64,000 bases of DNA from Deltaproteobacteria bacterium (GTDB taxonomy: Bacteria > Desulfobacterota > Dissulfuribacteria > Dissulfuribacterales > UBA3076). The position numbers were made by a program, and so were the translations under genes. The stretch covers positions 77,543 through 141,542 of the forward strand of contig JAGYNZ010000002.1 of the NCBI GenBank assembly GCA_018399745.1, in the 5' to 3' direction. Shown piece by piece: positions 17,742 to 27,350 of this stretch; positions within the stretch are counted from its first letter, which is position 1, and each line of letters begins with the position of its first letter. Under the pieces are notes generated by a model. It saw only the letters and a program-made list of their open reading frames with translations, searched no databases and was not told the DNA's origin.

Positions 17742-19268
17742 TTGAAGCTTTTACTTATTGATGATGAAGAACCGGCAAGGAAGATTGTTGGAATGTCGCT
17801 GAGAAATGACGGTTACGAGGTGCTGACGGCTGAGAATGGCAAAAGAGGCCTTGAGTTATTTGAAAAAGAAGCGCCCCCAATTGTCTTAACTGATATAAAG
17901 ATGCCCGGTATGGACGGCATCGAGGTATTGAAAAGGATTAAGGAAATAAGCCCTGAAACCGAGGTTATAGTTGTTACCGGGCATGGCGATATGGACGTGG
18001 CTATTCAGTCTCTGCAACTTGAGGCATCTGATTTTGTCACCAAGCCTATTGTGGACGAAGCCCTGACAGTTGCCCTAAAACGGGCAAAGGAAAAGCTTCG
18101 TTTAAGGAGGATGCTCAAGGAGTATACTGAGAATCTGGAAGATAAGGTAAAGCAAGCCACAGAGGAGTTAAGGCGCAGGTATTCCTTTACGAGCATGCTG
18201 ATCCAACATTCCATAGACGGTATAATAGGCACTGATAAACATGGGAAAATAATGGTCTTCAATCAAGGAGATGAGAGAATATTTGGATATTCCAGGGATG
18301 AAGTAATAGGGAAGCTTGATATAAGCAGTCTTTATCTACCTGAGATAGCTGAAGAAATAATGCAAGGTATGCATGGCAAAGAACGAGCAACGCAGGACCT
18401 GCATGCCTGGCGAGAGACCTTTGTTGTGGGCAAGAACGGTGACAAGATACCGGTTAAGTTCTCAGGAACTATTCTGTATCAAAAGGGTGAGGTCATTGGC
18501 AGCGTGGGTTTTCTCCACGATCTCAGGGAAATCAAGCGGCTACAGAGGGAATTGATCAAGTCCGAGAGGTTGGCTGCCACCGGAGAAACTGTAGCAGGAC
18601 TTGCCCATGGTATCAAAAACATCCTAGGCGGTCTTAAAGGAGGGGTTTATATAGTAGACAACGCAATTAAGAAGGAGGATATGCATAGCCTCAGAACTGG
18701 CTGGGAAATGGTGAAAAGGAATATTGACAGAATCTCAGATCTGGCTGTTGACCTCCTCAACTACTCCAAGGAGCGAGAGCCTGAATATGAAAAGTGCTCC
18801 CCGAATGAAATCGCTGAAGATGTGTGTAAACTAATGGATATCAAGGCAAAGGAATCCGGAATAAAGATTGTCAGAGATTTTGATCCAAACATAGGCGATG
18901 TAACTATAGACCACAAAGGAATTCATCGCTGTCTTCTTAACCTGGTCTGGAATGCCATTGATGCCTGTGTATTTGATGAAGACGAAGGCAAAGAATACAT
19001 AGTACGGGTAACTACAAAGCGCGAAGGTGATGAAGCGTTTATTCTTCAGGTCTCTGACAATGGTTCCGGTATGAATGAGACCGTAAGAAAGCAAATCTTC
19101 ACCTCTATATCCAGCACCAAGGGGTCAAAAGGTACAGGTCTCGGCCTGCTTGTTACCCAGAAAACAGTCCATGAGCATGGTGGGACTATAAAAGTGGATT
19201 CTGAACCTGGAAAAGGGTCAACCTTTGTCATCAGGCTGCCTTCTGAGCCTAAACCCCATCAAGGCTAA
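17742..19268 (+). CDS. REC-PAS-histidine kinase
   Basis: LLIDDEEPARKIVGMSL...TDIKMPGMDG; PAS GIIGTDKHGKIMVFNQGDERIFGYSRDEVIG; AGLAHGIKNILGGLKGG; GSGMNETVRKQIF...GTGLGL. Confidence 0.93.
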   Translation: MKLLLIDDEEPARKIVGMSLRNDGYEVLTAENGKRGLELFEKEAPPIVLTDIKMPGMDGIEVLKRIKEISPETEVIVVTGHGDMDVAIQSLQLEASDFVTKPIVDEALTVALKRAKEKLRLRRMLKEYTENLEDKVKQATEELRRRYSFTSMLIQHSIDGIIGTDKHGKIMVFNQGDERIFGYSRDEVIGKLDISSLYLPEIAEEIMQGMHGKERATQDLHAWRETFVVGKNGDKIPVKFSGTILYQKGEVIGSVGFLHDLREIKRLQRELIKSERLAATGETVAGLAHGIKNILGGLKGGVYIVDNAIKKEDMHSLRTGWEMVKRNIDRISDLAVDLLNYSKEREPEYEKCSPNEIAEDVCKLMDIKAKESGIKIVRDFDPNIGDVTIDHKGIHRCLLNLVWNAIDACVFDEDEGKEYIVRVTTKREGDEAFILQVSDNGSGMNETVRKQIFTSISSTKGSKGTGLGLLVTQKTVHEHGGTIKVDSEPGKGSTFVIRLPSEPKPHQG

Positions 19269-19300
19269 AGATTCGTCCGGAAATAGATTTCTTTCCCCTT

Positions 19301-19783
19301 TTATAAACCCAAAAGCGTTGCTATATCAGGATGTTTTGTTATTACTTTGACAAACTGTGCTGTACGACGTTCTAGGCGGTTCTCAAGGATTGTGGCAGTC
19401 TTTTGCATAACCAGGAATCCAATGTTGTGGTCCTGATTGAGAAGGGCCTTAAATTTGTCTCCGGGCATAACCATGATTTCGCATGGTTCCATACAAACAG
19501 CAAGGGAAGTATGTGTGATATCGGGAAGAAAAGCAGACCATCCGAATGAGTATCCCGGTTTAATGGCGCCGATGGAAATAATAAGGGCCGAGACAAGCTC
19601 TGTTTGTAGTAATACTTTGCCTGTGATAAGTGAGTAAAAATGGGTAGCCTCACTACCTGGTTCGTAAATAATCTCCCTTTCTGCAAACGATTGCTCCTGA
19701 GCCAGAGGGAGTATCTGTTCCAGCATGCCGTCAGTCAAATCTTCAAAGAGTCGAATCCTTTTAAGTTGTCCTATAGAAGCCAA
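19301..19783 (-). CDS. cyclic-nucleotide-binding-fold (CRP-like sensor) protein lacking an obvious HTH
   Basis: LFEDLTDGMLEQILPLAQEQSFAEREIIYEPGSEATHFYSLITGKVLL...GYSFGWSAFLP. Confidence 0.85.
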   Translation of the reverse strand: MASIGQLKRIRLFEDLTDGMLEQILPLAQEQSFAEREIIYEPGSEATHFYSLITGKVLLQTELVSALIISIGAIKPGYSFGWSAFLPDITHTSLAVCMEPCEIMVMPGDKFKALLNQDHNIGFLVMQKTATILENRLERRTAQFVKVITKHPDIATLLGL

Positions 19784-19825
19784 GTATTTGTTTCTCCTCT
19801 CAGTGCCCGTATCGTTTACATAATA

Positions 19826-19853
19826 AACTACCCCGCCGCTTGTTGCGGGGAAT
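19826..19853. repeat. Palindrome aactaccccgccgcttgttgcggggaat, REP-like
   Basis: ccccgc/gcgggg stem; related to 8276-8301. Confidence 0.5.
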
Positions 19854-19879
19854 ACAACCCCAAGAGCTGTAAAATTATA

Positions 19880-21142
19880 TCACATCAACAGGTAAATTAA
19901 TACTAAAAAAATCGTAGCCGTGGCAGCACTTATACCTATGGGTGAGGTATGTGTCTGGATGGCCGCTCGAGTCCTTTCGATTTTGTCCTCGAGGTCTTTT
20001 CCCTTTATACCAGTGACACTCCATAGGGGAATCATAGCCCCAAGACAGAGTACCTCAGGCCAGCGTTGGGATATGCGGCAGATAGATCCAGTTAATTCAC
20101 CCACAATGACCCTGTCAGCGACCCTGGTCAATCCATTCATGCTGATATCCATGACCCGGTAAAAAAGCCCGCCACCCTTGCGGTAGAACCAGTCAGCATC
20201 AAGATTGACAGCCCTCAACTCAGAGGGAGACATGCCGGAGAGCGTTAGAAGTATAAAGGCAAAAGCGGCAAAGAAAATTAGCTGGGTCTGACCTACCACA
20301 TGCGGAACCGTGTATGGTACATAATCAACCGGATATGGGAGAAGACTGTACAGGTAACTGGGAAATGATCCGTTGAAGATGCAGAAGAATGCTGCAATGC
20401 CCATGGCAAGAAGCATATGGAGGGGCGCCTCCCTGGGTCTCAGCCCAGAATCATGTCCGAAAAACGCAAAAAACGGAATCTTGATACCAGCATGTTCCAG
20501 CACACCAACTGATGCAAACAGAAGAATGAACCATATGATTTGCATATGACCGGTAGCAGCGGCTTCCATGACCATTGACTTACTGACAAAACCACTGAAC
20601 AGCGGAACAGCGGATATGGATGCGGCCCCTATTATACAGCAGATACAGGTGAGCGGCATGGTCCGGTACAGTCCACCTAATGCGGTGCAGTTGATCTTCC
20701 CGCCGGTACGGTACATTACCGCGCCCATGGACATGAACAGCAAGGCCTTGAAGAGGATATCGTTTACGGCATGGGAAACAGCTCCATTTAGGGCCATTTG
20801 TGTCCCAATGCCGATTCCGCATACCATGAATCCTACCTGGTTGATCAAGCTGTAGGACAGCACACGCCTGAGATTGTTTTCAATTACCGCATAGAAAATA
20901 GGGAATGCGGTCATAATCGCACCGATCCATATAAGGGCTTCGGTGCCAGGAAAGGCCCTGGCAAGAGCGTATACAGCACACTTTGTAGTAAAAGCGCTCA
21001 GAAATACGGTCCCGGTAATTGTGGCCTCCGGATAGGCATCCGTCAGCCATGGATGGAGAAAAGGCCAGGCGCAATTTACGCCAAAACCAAGAAAAATTAA
21101 TAAGGTGGCAAGTCCATTAAGTCCGATATACCCCCAACCCAT
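19880..21142 (-). CDS. MrpD/MnhD/NuoN-type proton-conducting antiporter subunit, apparently N-terminally truncated
   Basis: LGFGVNCAWPFLHPWLTDAYPEATITGTVFLSAFTTKCAVYALARAFPGTEALIWIGAIMTAFPIFYAVIENNLRRVLSYSLINQVGFMV; begins where a family member would be past its first third. Confidence 0.85.
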   Translation of the reverse strand: MGWGYIGLNGLATLLIFLGFGVNCAWPFLHPWLTDAYPEATITGTVFLSAFTTKCAVYALARAFPGTEALIWIGAIMTAFPIFYAVIENNLRRVLSYSLINQVGFMVCGIGIGTQMALNGAVSHAVNDILFKALLFMSMGAVMYRTGGKINCTALGGLYRTMPLTCICCIIGAASISAVPLFSGFVSKSMVMEAAATGHMQIIWFILLFASVGVLEHAGIKIPFFAFFGHDSGLRPREAPLHMLLAMGIAAFFCIFNGSFPSYLYSLLPYPVDYVPYTVPHVVGQTQLIFFAAFAFILLTLSGMSPSELRAVNLDADWFYRKGGGLFYRVMDISMNGLTRVADRVIVGELTGSICRISQRWPEVLCLGAMIPLWSVTGIKGKDLEDKIERTRAAIQTHTSPIGISAATATIFLVLIYLLM

Positions 21143-21642
21143 TTATTTGATTTGCCTTCCTGATCTAAAACAGGAGAACTATTATCATTCCAATATCTTA
21201 TTGAACCATCTTTGCATCTTACCCTGTATGAATATTCTACAGGTTTTATTGATTCTTTATGTAATAAGAAGGTATCTTCAAGTAAGTGCCTATCGTCTGG
21301 ATGAATTAAACGCAACCAATTCTCAAAAGTATGTTTAATTTCCCCGGTTTTATAACCCAATGTGCTATCAATATTACCAAACCACTGCAATGTATTGCTC
21401 TCAATATCCCACTCATAGAAGATGTCATTTGTTGATTGAGCAATAAGACGAAAACGTTGCTCATTATCCCGTAAGGCCTTCTCTGATTTTTTTCGCTCAG
21501 CTATAAAATTATTTAACATTTCAACTTCTCTTAAACGTTTTTGTCCGGTTTGTTGCGCAATATTTTTATAATACTTCACCTGCTTTTCTAACTCTGTGCA
21601 TCTTTGTTTTAATTCTTTTTCTAAATTGATTTTTGCGGACAT
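21097..21642 (-). pseudogene. PAS-domain sensor protein truncated at the end of the PAS domain
   Basis: Coiled coil plus PAS (FRLIAQSTNDIFYEWDIESNTLQWFGNIDSTLGY...YSYRVRCKDGSIRYWNDNSSPVLDQEGKSNKWVGGISDLMDLPPY*); reads out into the antiporter ORF and stops. Confidence 0.65.
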
Positions 21643-21643
21643 T

Positions 21644-22864
21644 TTACTGGTCCTCAGCCAAGATCATTAAGATGCCTGTCCAATCAAGTCCCCTGCTCTT
21701 TCCGAGGAGAGGAGCAATTTCAACGCCAGAGTAAAATCCTAACAAAGGGGTGTTGTGTCTGTTCATTACCTTTTGAACTTCCATAGCTTCTTCTGTTAAT
21801 GTATTTGATTGCTCTGCTGCCCTTCCTGCACAATCAATATACAATCCGAAAACGGGTCTTTTCCCGTCGTCTTTTATATTTTTCATTAGGCATTCTGAAT
21901 TGTTTTTTGCAGATTCAATCATCATATCTCCATCCCTCAACATAAACTGAATTTCCATGCCTTGCTCAAGATCTGTCTCAAAGATTCGAATGCCGCTGTC
22001 ATCCGGAAGAATTCCTGTAATCAGTCTATTAACATATTCGTCTTCCCGATATTCAAATTTTTCACCATAATTTACTCCAATTGTTAAGAGGTTGACAGGA
22101 TACTGTTTTCCCCAACTTTCATTTCCATATAATTCGTCAATTATTTCAACAATTGGTCGTTCATCCAGTTCATAAATATGAGATCCTTGCATTTTTGTTA
22201 TTTTATGATATTCGCCATCAATTGGAGAACAACCGTGCATTATAGTATGATAAACATTAATAGATCCTGAAAGAAGTGCTCCGACAACACTATGCTCACA
22301 TACATTAGTACTGCAGAATTGTGTCGTATTACTAAATTGATAGTCCCCAATTAATCCGGCACCGATTATTGGTGCATTCGACTGGAGTATTGATTCCATT
22401 CCAAAAATTAATGGAGGGGATGCATTAATGATAGGAGGAGATATAGGAGACGCAGGAACTTTTATTGAGTCATAAAACATAAGCAAGAGTCTGTCTTCTT
22501 GTGTCTTAGATAATTTTCTTGCCAAACTATGCCCTGCCAGCCTTTCATCTTTGTCTAGACCGCCAGCTGTAGCAATTTGATACTTTATATCATCTAATTG
22601 AAATATTGCAACGCCTGAAGGATAGCCTTTATATGTTAAATAATCATTAGTAATAATGCCGATTGTTGAACCGCCAATTACAGGCGTATTTCCCAATGTC
22701 TCTTTAACGCCCCTCAAAAATTCTTTATGATCCAATTGGCCACTGCAAAAAGCAAGAATAAAATCAGGTTTATCCGTAATCACGTCACGAGCTGCAATAT
22801 TTGCTGCTGTTTTGCCAGAATAAAAAGCATCTTTTTTATTACAATATCCAATTCCAACCTTCAT
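21644..22864 (-). CDS. FIST-domain (FIST N/C) signal transduction protein
   Basis: KVGIGYCNKKDAFYSGKTAANIA...PDFILAFCSGQLDHKEFLRGVKETLGNTPVIGGSTIGIITNDY; C-terminal NTPLLGFYSGVEIAPLLGKSRGLDWTGILMIL. Confidence 0.85.
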   Translation of the reverse strand: MKVGIGYCNKKDAFYSGKTAANIAARDVITDKPDFILAFCSGQLDHKEFLRGVKETLGNTPVIGGSTIGIITNDYLTYKGYPSGVAIFQLDDIKYQIATAGGLDKDERLAGHSLARKLSKTQEDRLLLMFYDSIKVPASPISPPIINASPPLIFGMESILQSNAPIIGAGLIGDYQFSNTTQFCSTNVCEHSVVGALLSGSINVYHTIMHGCSPIDGEYHKITKMQGSHIYELDERPIVEIIDELYGNESWGKQYPVNLLTIGVNYGEKFEYREDEYVNRLITGILPDDSGIRIFETDLEQGMEIQFMLRDGDMMIESAKNNSECLMKNIKDDGKRPVFGLYIDCAGRAAEQSNTLTEEAMEVQKVMNRHNTPLLGFYSGVEIAPLLGKSRGLDWTGILMILAEDQ

Positions 22865-23030
22865 AAAACATCCCTTTCATACAGCAATACCTTTTCCTTT
22901 TTCTTGATATCAGCAGTATAAACAATATTTCGGTTACGTATATTGTAAACATAAATAGCGGTCCTTCATCCTGTAGATAGCTGTAAGCACATTGAACGAT
23001 TTTATGCCTCTTTTTATCGGCCTGTTTCAG

Positions 23031-24071
23031 TTAAGTACTTATAGTTTTTTCAATTTCATTTAGGAAAGACCTTTGTAAACTGATGAGTTCCAGAGGCCTG
23101 TCTACAGGGGACATGTGGGCGCTTTCCGTTATGATATGACACTGACAGTCATTGGCAAATTCTGACTGATACCTTGTGTAAGCAGGCGTACACAGATCGT
23201 CGTTTCCACAGGTCATAAGAACAGGTAGATCCAGCTCAGATAATTGCGAGGTTACATTTACTTTTTTTAGATTCCCCTGCACATTTAACTCTGAACCGCT
23301 TGCAACCATAATATCATGGATTACGGCATTTCGTGAGGCAAGCAATCTCTTCATCACCCCAGGTAATGGCCATGTGTGTATAACATGTCGCCTGGTGAAC
23401 TCCATGCAGGCCTTGTCATAGTCGCTCTTTGCTCCCAGCCCTCTCAACTCATAATCATCAATAATTCGTCCTGTTTTACCATTATTAAGACAACTCAGGC
23501 CCTGCTTAAGCTTCGGGGAAACGTGATTGATATAATAGGGAAAATTAAGTATGGGGCTATGGAGAGAAATGGACAATATGCCTTCGGGGTGTCTGGCTGC
23601 AAACCCGACAGCCAGAGTGGTCCCCCATGAATGACCGATTAAATGGTAGTTTTTCAAGCCCAGACCATCCCGTACCGCCAGTACTTCTTCAAAATAACGT
23701 TCAGCAGTCCACAAAGTCGGATTATCCGGTCGGTCTGATTTTCCACACCCTAACTGGTCATAGAAGATCACACGGCGTTCACCAGCTAATGCCTGAAATG
23801 CCACGAGATTATGATGATTACCTCCTGGACCACCGTGCAGAATCAACGCAGATGCCCTGCTGCCGGACCCAATTATGCCGTACCATAATTTATAGCCATC
23901 ACCCCTATAGACGTAGTCGACAAAACCTTCGTAATCATAACGAGGTTCGGTCAGGCTCTTTTTTATACGGGCTTCTTTTTCTTCGTCATTCATAGCCTTT
24001 CCATTTGTGATATGCGTACAGTCTTCAAAGCTGCAGCAGACTTCCGAAATACGATTAAACATAAAAGGCAT
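23031..24071 (-). CDS. alpha/beta hydrolase, proline-iminopeptidase-like
   Basis: ILHGGPGGNHHNLV, RRVIFYDQLGCGKSDRPDN, LIGHSWGTTLAVGFAARHPEG, CGNDDLCTPA, ESAHMSPVDRP. Confidence 0.9.
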   Translation of the reverse strand: MPFMFNRISEVCCSFEDCTHITNGKAMNDEEKEARIKKSLTEPRYDYEGFVDYVYRGDGYKLWYGIIGSGSRASALILHGGPGGNHHNLVAFQALAGERRVIFYDQLGCGKSDRPDNPTLWTAERYFEEVLAVRDGLGLKNYHLIGHSWGTTLAVGFAARHPEGILSISLHSPILNFPYYINHVSPKLKQGLSCLNNGKTGRIIDDYELRGLGAKSDYDKACMEFTRRHVIHTWPLPGVMKRLLASRNAVIHDIMVASGSELNVQGNLKKVNVTSQLSELDLPVLMTCGNDDLCTPAYTRYQSEFANDCQCHIITESAHMSPVDRPLELISLQRSFLNEIEKTIST

Positions 24072-24191
24072 TCATGACAGAATTTCTTCTACCGCAAGTC
24101 ATCAGGCGGACACCAAGGCCCAGAGCCGAAAGCAAGAAAAACATATTATCCACTAATTTATTACATACTTAAAGCTGATTTTTTTGTCTTT

Positions 24192-24746
24192 TTATTTAAC
24201 ATAACCGCTTCCGATAGCAGAAAAAGGGAGATCCAACTCTAGTTCGGGGACTTGTCGGGCGACCCATGCGGTGAAGGTGTTGCTATTAGGCCCTGGAAAG
24301 GACTTATAGGTTGTTTTCCACGGGTAGGCACGGGCGGCTTTGTCAACGGCGTCAATGAGTTCGTCGACGCCCTTTCCCCTATGTGCCTTGAGAATCCTGG
24401 GTCTGGCGCCGTACCAGTTTCTGTCGGGGATATCCTGGGCAATCCTCAGAACCGGCTGGCCGCGTTTGCTTCGCCAACCGACTACGTCGTATACTGTGTA
24501 AGAGGCCTCGGCAGTCCTTTTGGCTGCAATCCATGTATGAATGGCGAACCATCCGCGCCAACCCCATGCTTTGGCACCGTAGATATGAAGAACCGCTTCA
24601 TTCGTGTCAGCAGGTTCGGGCGCAATTCCTGCAGATTCGCGATTGGCTGTGCGCCAGTCGTTCCCGGAAGAACAACTTGAGGAAATCAAAACAATCAGGA
24701 TAAAAACCGACAATAGTTTCAAGGTTTTCATAAAGACATGTTGCAT
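24192..24746 (-). CDS. DUF3750-like lipoprotein
   Basis: Lipobox-like LISSSCSSG; AVLHIYGAKAWGWRGWFAIHTWIAAKRTAEASYTVYDVVGWR...SFPGPNSNTFTAWVARQVPELELDLPFSAIGSGY. Confidence 0.8.
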   Translation of the reverse strand: MQHVFMKTLKLLSVFILIVLISSSCSSGNDWRTANRESAGIAPEPADTNEAVLHIYGAKAWGWRGWFAIHTWIAAKRTAEASYTVYDVVGWRSKRGQPVLRIAQDIPDRNWYGARPRILKAHRGKGVDELIDAVDKAARAYPWKTTYKSFPGPNSNTFTAWVARQVPELELDLPFSAIGSGYVK

Positions 24747-24933
24747 GCAATTGATGCCAAAATCAACTCGGTATTTTGCTAATTATAGCTATTCAAGGTT
24801 ATGGCATACATCTTCCGACTGAATTCAACAATAGAATCTTCTCGATTTTGTTAATTTCTGATGCCTGATCCTGTTTTCATATAAGCTCGTATATGCCAAT
24901 ATTACCCATTTGAGATAATGGAAAGAAAAGAAC

Positions 24934-25629
24934 TCAGGTGCCTTCTTTAAATAAATATCCCAGGCCTCTCACGGTTTCAATGTACGAGGAGGCGGTGCCG
25001 AGTTTTTTTCTCAAGCGTCTTATATGGGTATCAATAGTTCTGTCATAACCACTGAATGAATAGCCCCACACATTCTCCAGAAGAATCTCACGCGTTCTTA
25101 CCATTCCGGCATGGGACATCAGCTCATGAAGAAGGCGAAATTCAGTCATGGTGAGTTTTACTCGTTTCCGCTCTACGTGAACCAAGTGTTTAAGAGAATC
25201 CAACTCAACCGGCCCAATTTGTAATATTGTATCTGTCACTGCCGTCTCATCTGGATACACCCTTAACAGCACCGCTTTAACCCTCAAAACCAGTTCTCTC
25301 GGGCTAAAGGGTTTTACTATATAATCATCCGCTCCCAGTTCCAGTCCCAATATCCTGTCGGTCTCACCTCCCATTGCGGTCACCATTATTATAGGAATAT
25401 TAAAAAGCTCCTTGTCTTTTTTGAGCTGCTTACACAGTTCCAGACCATCCAAATCAGGTAGCATCAGATCCAGCAAAATCAGATTAGGTTTATATTCTCT
25501 GGCCTGGGGAATTATCTTGCGCCCGGATGCCAAAATAAGGGTGTCAAATCTTGCCCGTTCGAGATTGTAGCAGATCAACTCCGCTATATCTCTTTCATCT
25601 TCTATTATGAGAACGCGCTTTTTTTTCAA
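24934..25629 (-). CDS. OmpR/PhoB-family response regulator with winged helix
   Basis: RVLIIEDERDIAELICYNLERARFDT...LILLDLMLPDLDGLELCKQL...KLTMTEFRLLHELMSHAGMVRTREILLENVWGYSFSGYDRTIDTHIRRLRKKLGTASSYIETVRGLGYLF. Confidence 0.96.
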   Translation of the reverse strand: MKKKRVLIIEDERDIAELICYNLERARFDTLILASGRKIIPQAREYKPNLILLDLMLPDLDGLELCKQLKKDKELFNIPIIMVTAMGGETDRILGLELGADDYIVKPFSPRELVLRVKAVLLRVYPDETAVTDTILQIGPVELDSLKHLVHVERKRVKLTMTEFRLLHELMSHAGMVRTREILLENVWGYSFSGYDRTIDTHIRRLRKKLGTASSYIETVRGLGYLFKEGT

Positions 25630-25714
25630 GGCTTTTTAGACACTTTCCCGTAGGCAATACCAGGTATTAAACCAAAGACTCATAATGCCTTTATATTCAG
25701 CTAATTTTAAGAAA

Positions 25715-25743
25715 CTGTTAATATATTGTTATTTTTCTGTTTA
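25715..25743 (+). promoter_or_regulatory. Candidate PHO-box-like array (3 x 11 bp)
   Basis: CTGTTAAtata TTGTTATtttt CTGTTTA: half-sites at 25715, 25726, 25737, exact 11-bp period. Confidence 0.5.
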
Positions 25744-25931
25744 GATTTCTTATTTTTGACTTGATGTGCCCGTTGGCATTGTATTTCTTTTGAAAAGATC
25801 CTGGGTACTTTTGCCATATCAAGTGTAGTTTCGATAGTAAACTTTTATACGTGTCCTGAATTTCTTTAGGAAACCAGTAAAAGCCTCATAAGGCATTCAA
25901 GTCAGGGATAGTCCTCACGCCTCAAACCAGT

Positions 25932-25971
25932 CGTCACAGAATTTTCATAGAATTGTCATAATACCGTCACA
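25932..25971 (+). promoter_or_regulatory. Candidate PHO-box array (4 x 11 bp)
   Basis: CGTCACAgaat TTTCATAgaat TGTCATAatac CGTCACA: half-sites at 25932, 25943, 25954, 25965; close to the E. coli PHO-box form CTGTCATAWAWCTGTCAY. Confidence 0.7.
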
Positions 25972-26078
25972 TTTCTCTGTTAGCTTCTTCGGCTAATCGG
26001 GGCAGGGAGAGGTTTAGCCTGTCCGGGGTCTGGTTTTTTGCGTTTGCTGATCTTAGTCGACAAAAGGAGGGGTTTGTC

Positions 26079-27329
26079 ATGAGACTGATCATCACAATGT
26101 ACCGTTTTAGAAAACTGCTTACAGGGGTTGCGCTAGGATCACTGGTGTTACTGTCCGGATCTTTGCTCTTTGCCGGCGATCGGCCGCTCTCTTATCGGGA
26201 AACAAAGGTTATATATAAAGCCAAAGCGAGTCTCGATCGCGGAAACGCTCAGCAATGTGTTGATTTGCTGGAACAGTTTATCAGTAAAGATCACACGGAT
26301 GTGCCTTATCAGTTCTATATGCTGCTGGGCAACGGCTGTTTCCAGTTGAATAATGCCGAGCAGGCTGGAGAGGCTTATAGAAAGGCCCTGACTATTAGGC
26401 CGGAGAACCCCGATCTTTTGGTCAATTATGCCACTGCCTTGTATATGCAAGAGAAATATAAAGAGGCCGCCGAGGCCTTTGCCAAGTCATTTAAGTGCAG
26501 GAAAGCCGAAGATCCTGACCTGCTGTACAGGGCTGGGGCCTGCTATTATCAAGGCGAACTCTATCGGGAGGCAAAGGGTGTCCTGGATACCCTTATGGCC
26601 CAGGCAGAGAGTCCCAGAAAAGAGTGGGTAGAACTTCTGGTCTTTACGGATGTAAAGCTGAAGAACTGGGATAATGCAATCAAAGTACTCAAAAAATTGG
26701 TACAGCAGGAACCAAATGATGCAAAGTTCTGGAAGCTTCTGGCCCATGTAAGCATAAACCAGGGCAATTATCAGGACTCGGTGGTAAGTCTGGAAATAGC
26801 CTATCACCTGAAGGATCCGTCAAAATCGGAGCTTGAAGGTCTGGCTTCTCTCTATTCATATCTGGGGGTTCCGCTTAAGGCAGCTGAGATCTTAACCAAG
26901 GCCTATGGCACGGATCAGGATACAAAGCAGCTCCTTCAAATTGCGCGGCTCTATGCCAGAGGATACATGCAGAATGATGCGCTCCGTCTTTACAGGATCG
27001 TCCTGCATGAAGTTCCCAGTGAAGTCCTGGTAAAAGAGATGATCTCTCTTCTGTATGAATCCTGCGAGTTTCATGAGATGGTCGCCCTTGTGGAGCAGGC
27101 AGTCAACCAGTATGGGTTTGATGATCCATCTCTTTATCTCATGAAAGGTTATGCAGCATGGCACCTTCAGGATTGGGATCTGGCCCAGTCTTCATTTAAG
27201 GTGGCCAGGGCCTCAAAACGGTACCGGAATCAGGCCGAAGGCGCTCTGGAAATCATTACCGGCCTTATGGCAGCCAAAACCAATGTGATTGCCTCGGCTA
27301 CGGATACCGTTCCAGAATCACATTCCTGA
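26079..27329 (+). CDS. TPR-repeat exported protein of TonB-type operon
   Basis: Repeated TPR signatures (FQLNNAEQAGEAYRKALTIRPENPDLLVNYATALY etc.); N-terminal signal; co-directional with the exb/ton genes. Confidence 0.88.
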   Translation: MRLIITMYRFRKLLTGVALGSLVLLSGSLLFAGDRPLSYRETKVIYKAKASLDRGNAQQCVDLLEQFISKDHTDVPYQFYMLLGNGCFQLNNAEQAGEAYRKALTIRPENPDLLVNYATALYMQEKYKEAAEAFAKSFKCRKAEDPDLLYRAGACYYQGELYREAKGVLDTLMAQAESPRKEWVELLVFTDVKLKNWDNAIKVLKKLVQQEPNDAKFWKLLAHVSINQGNYQDSVVSLEIAYHLKDPSKSELEGLASLYSYLGVPLKAAEILTKAYGTDQDTKQLLQIARLYARGYMQNDALRLYRIVLHEVPSEVLVKEMISLLYESCEFHEMVALVEQAVNQYGFDDPSLYLMKGYAAWHLQDWDLAQSSFKVARASKRYRNQAEGALEIITGLMAAKTNVIASATDTVPESHS

Positions 27330-27350
27330 TTTCCTGAGTCTAATAAGAGG

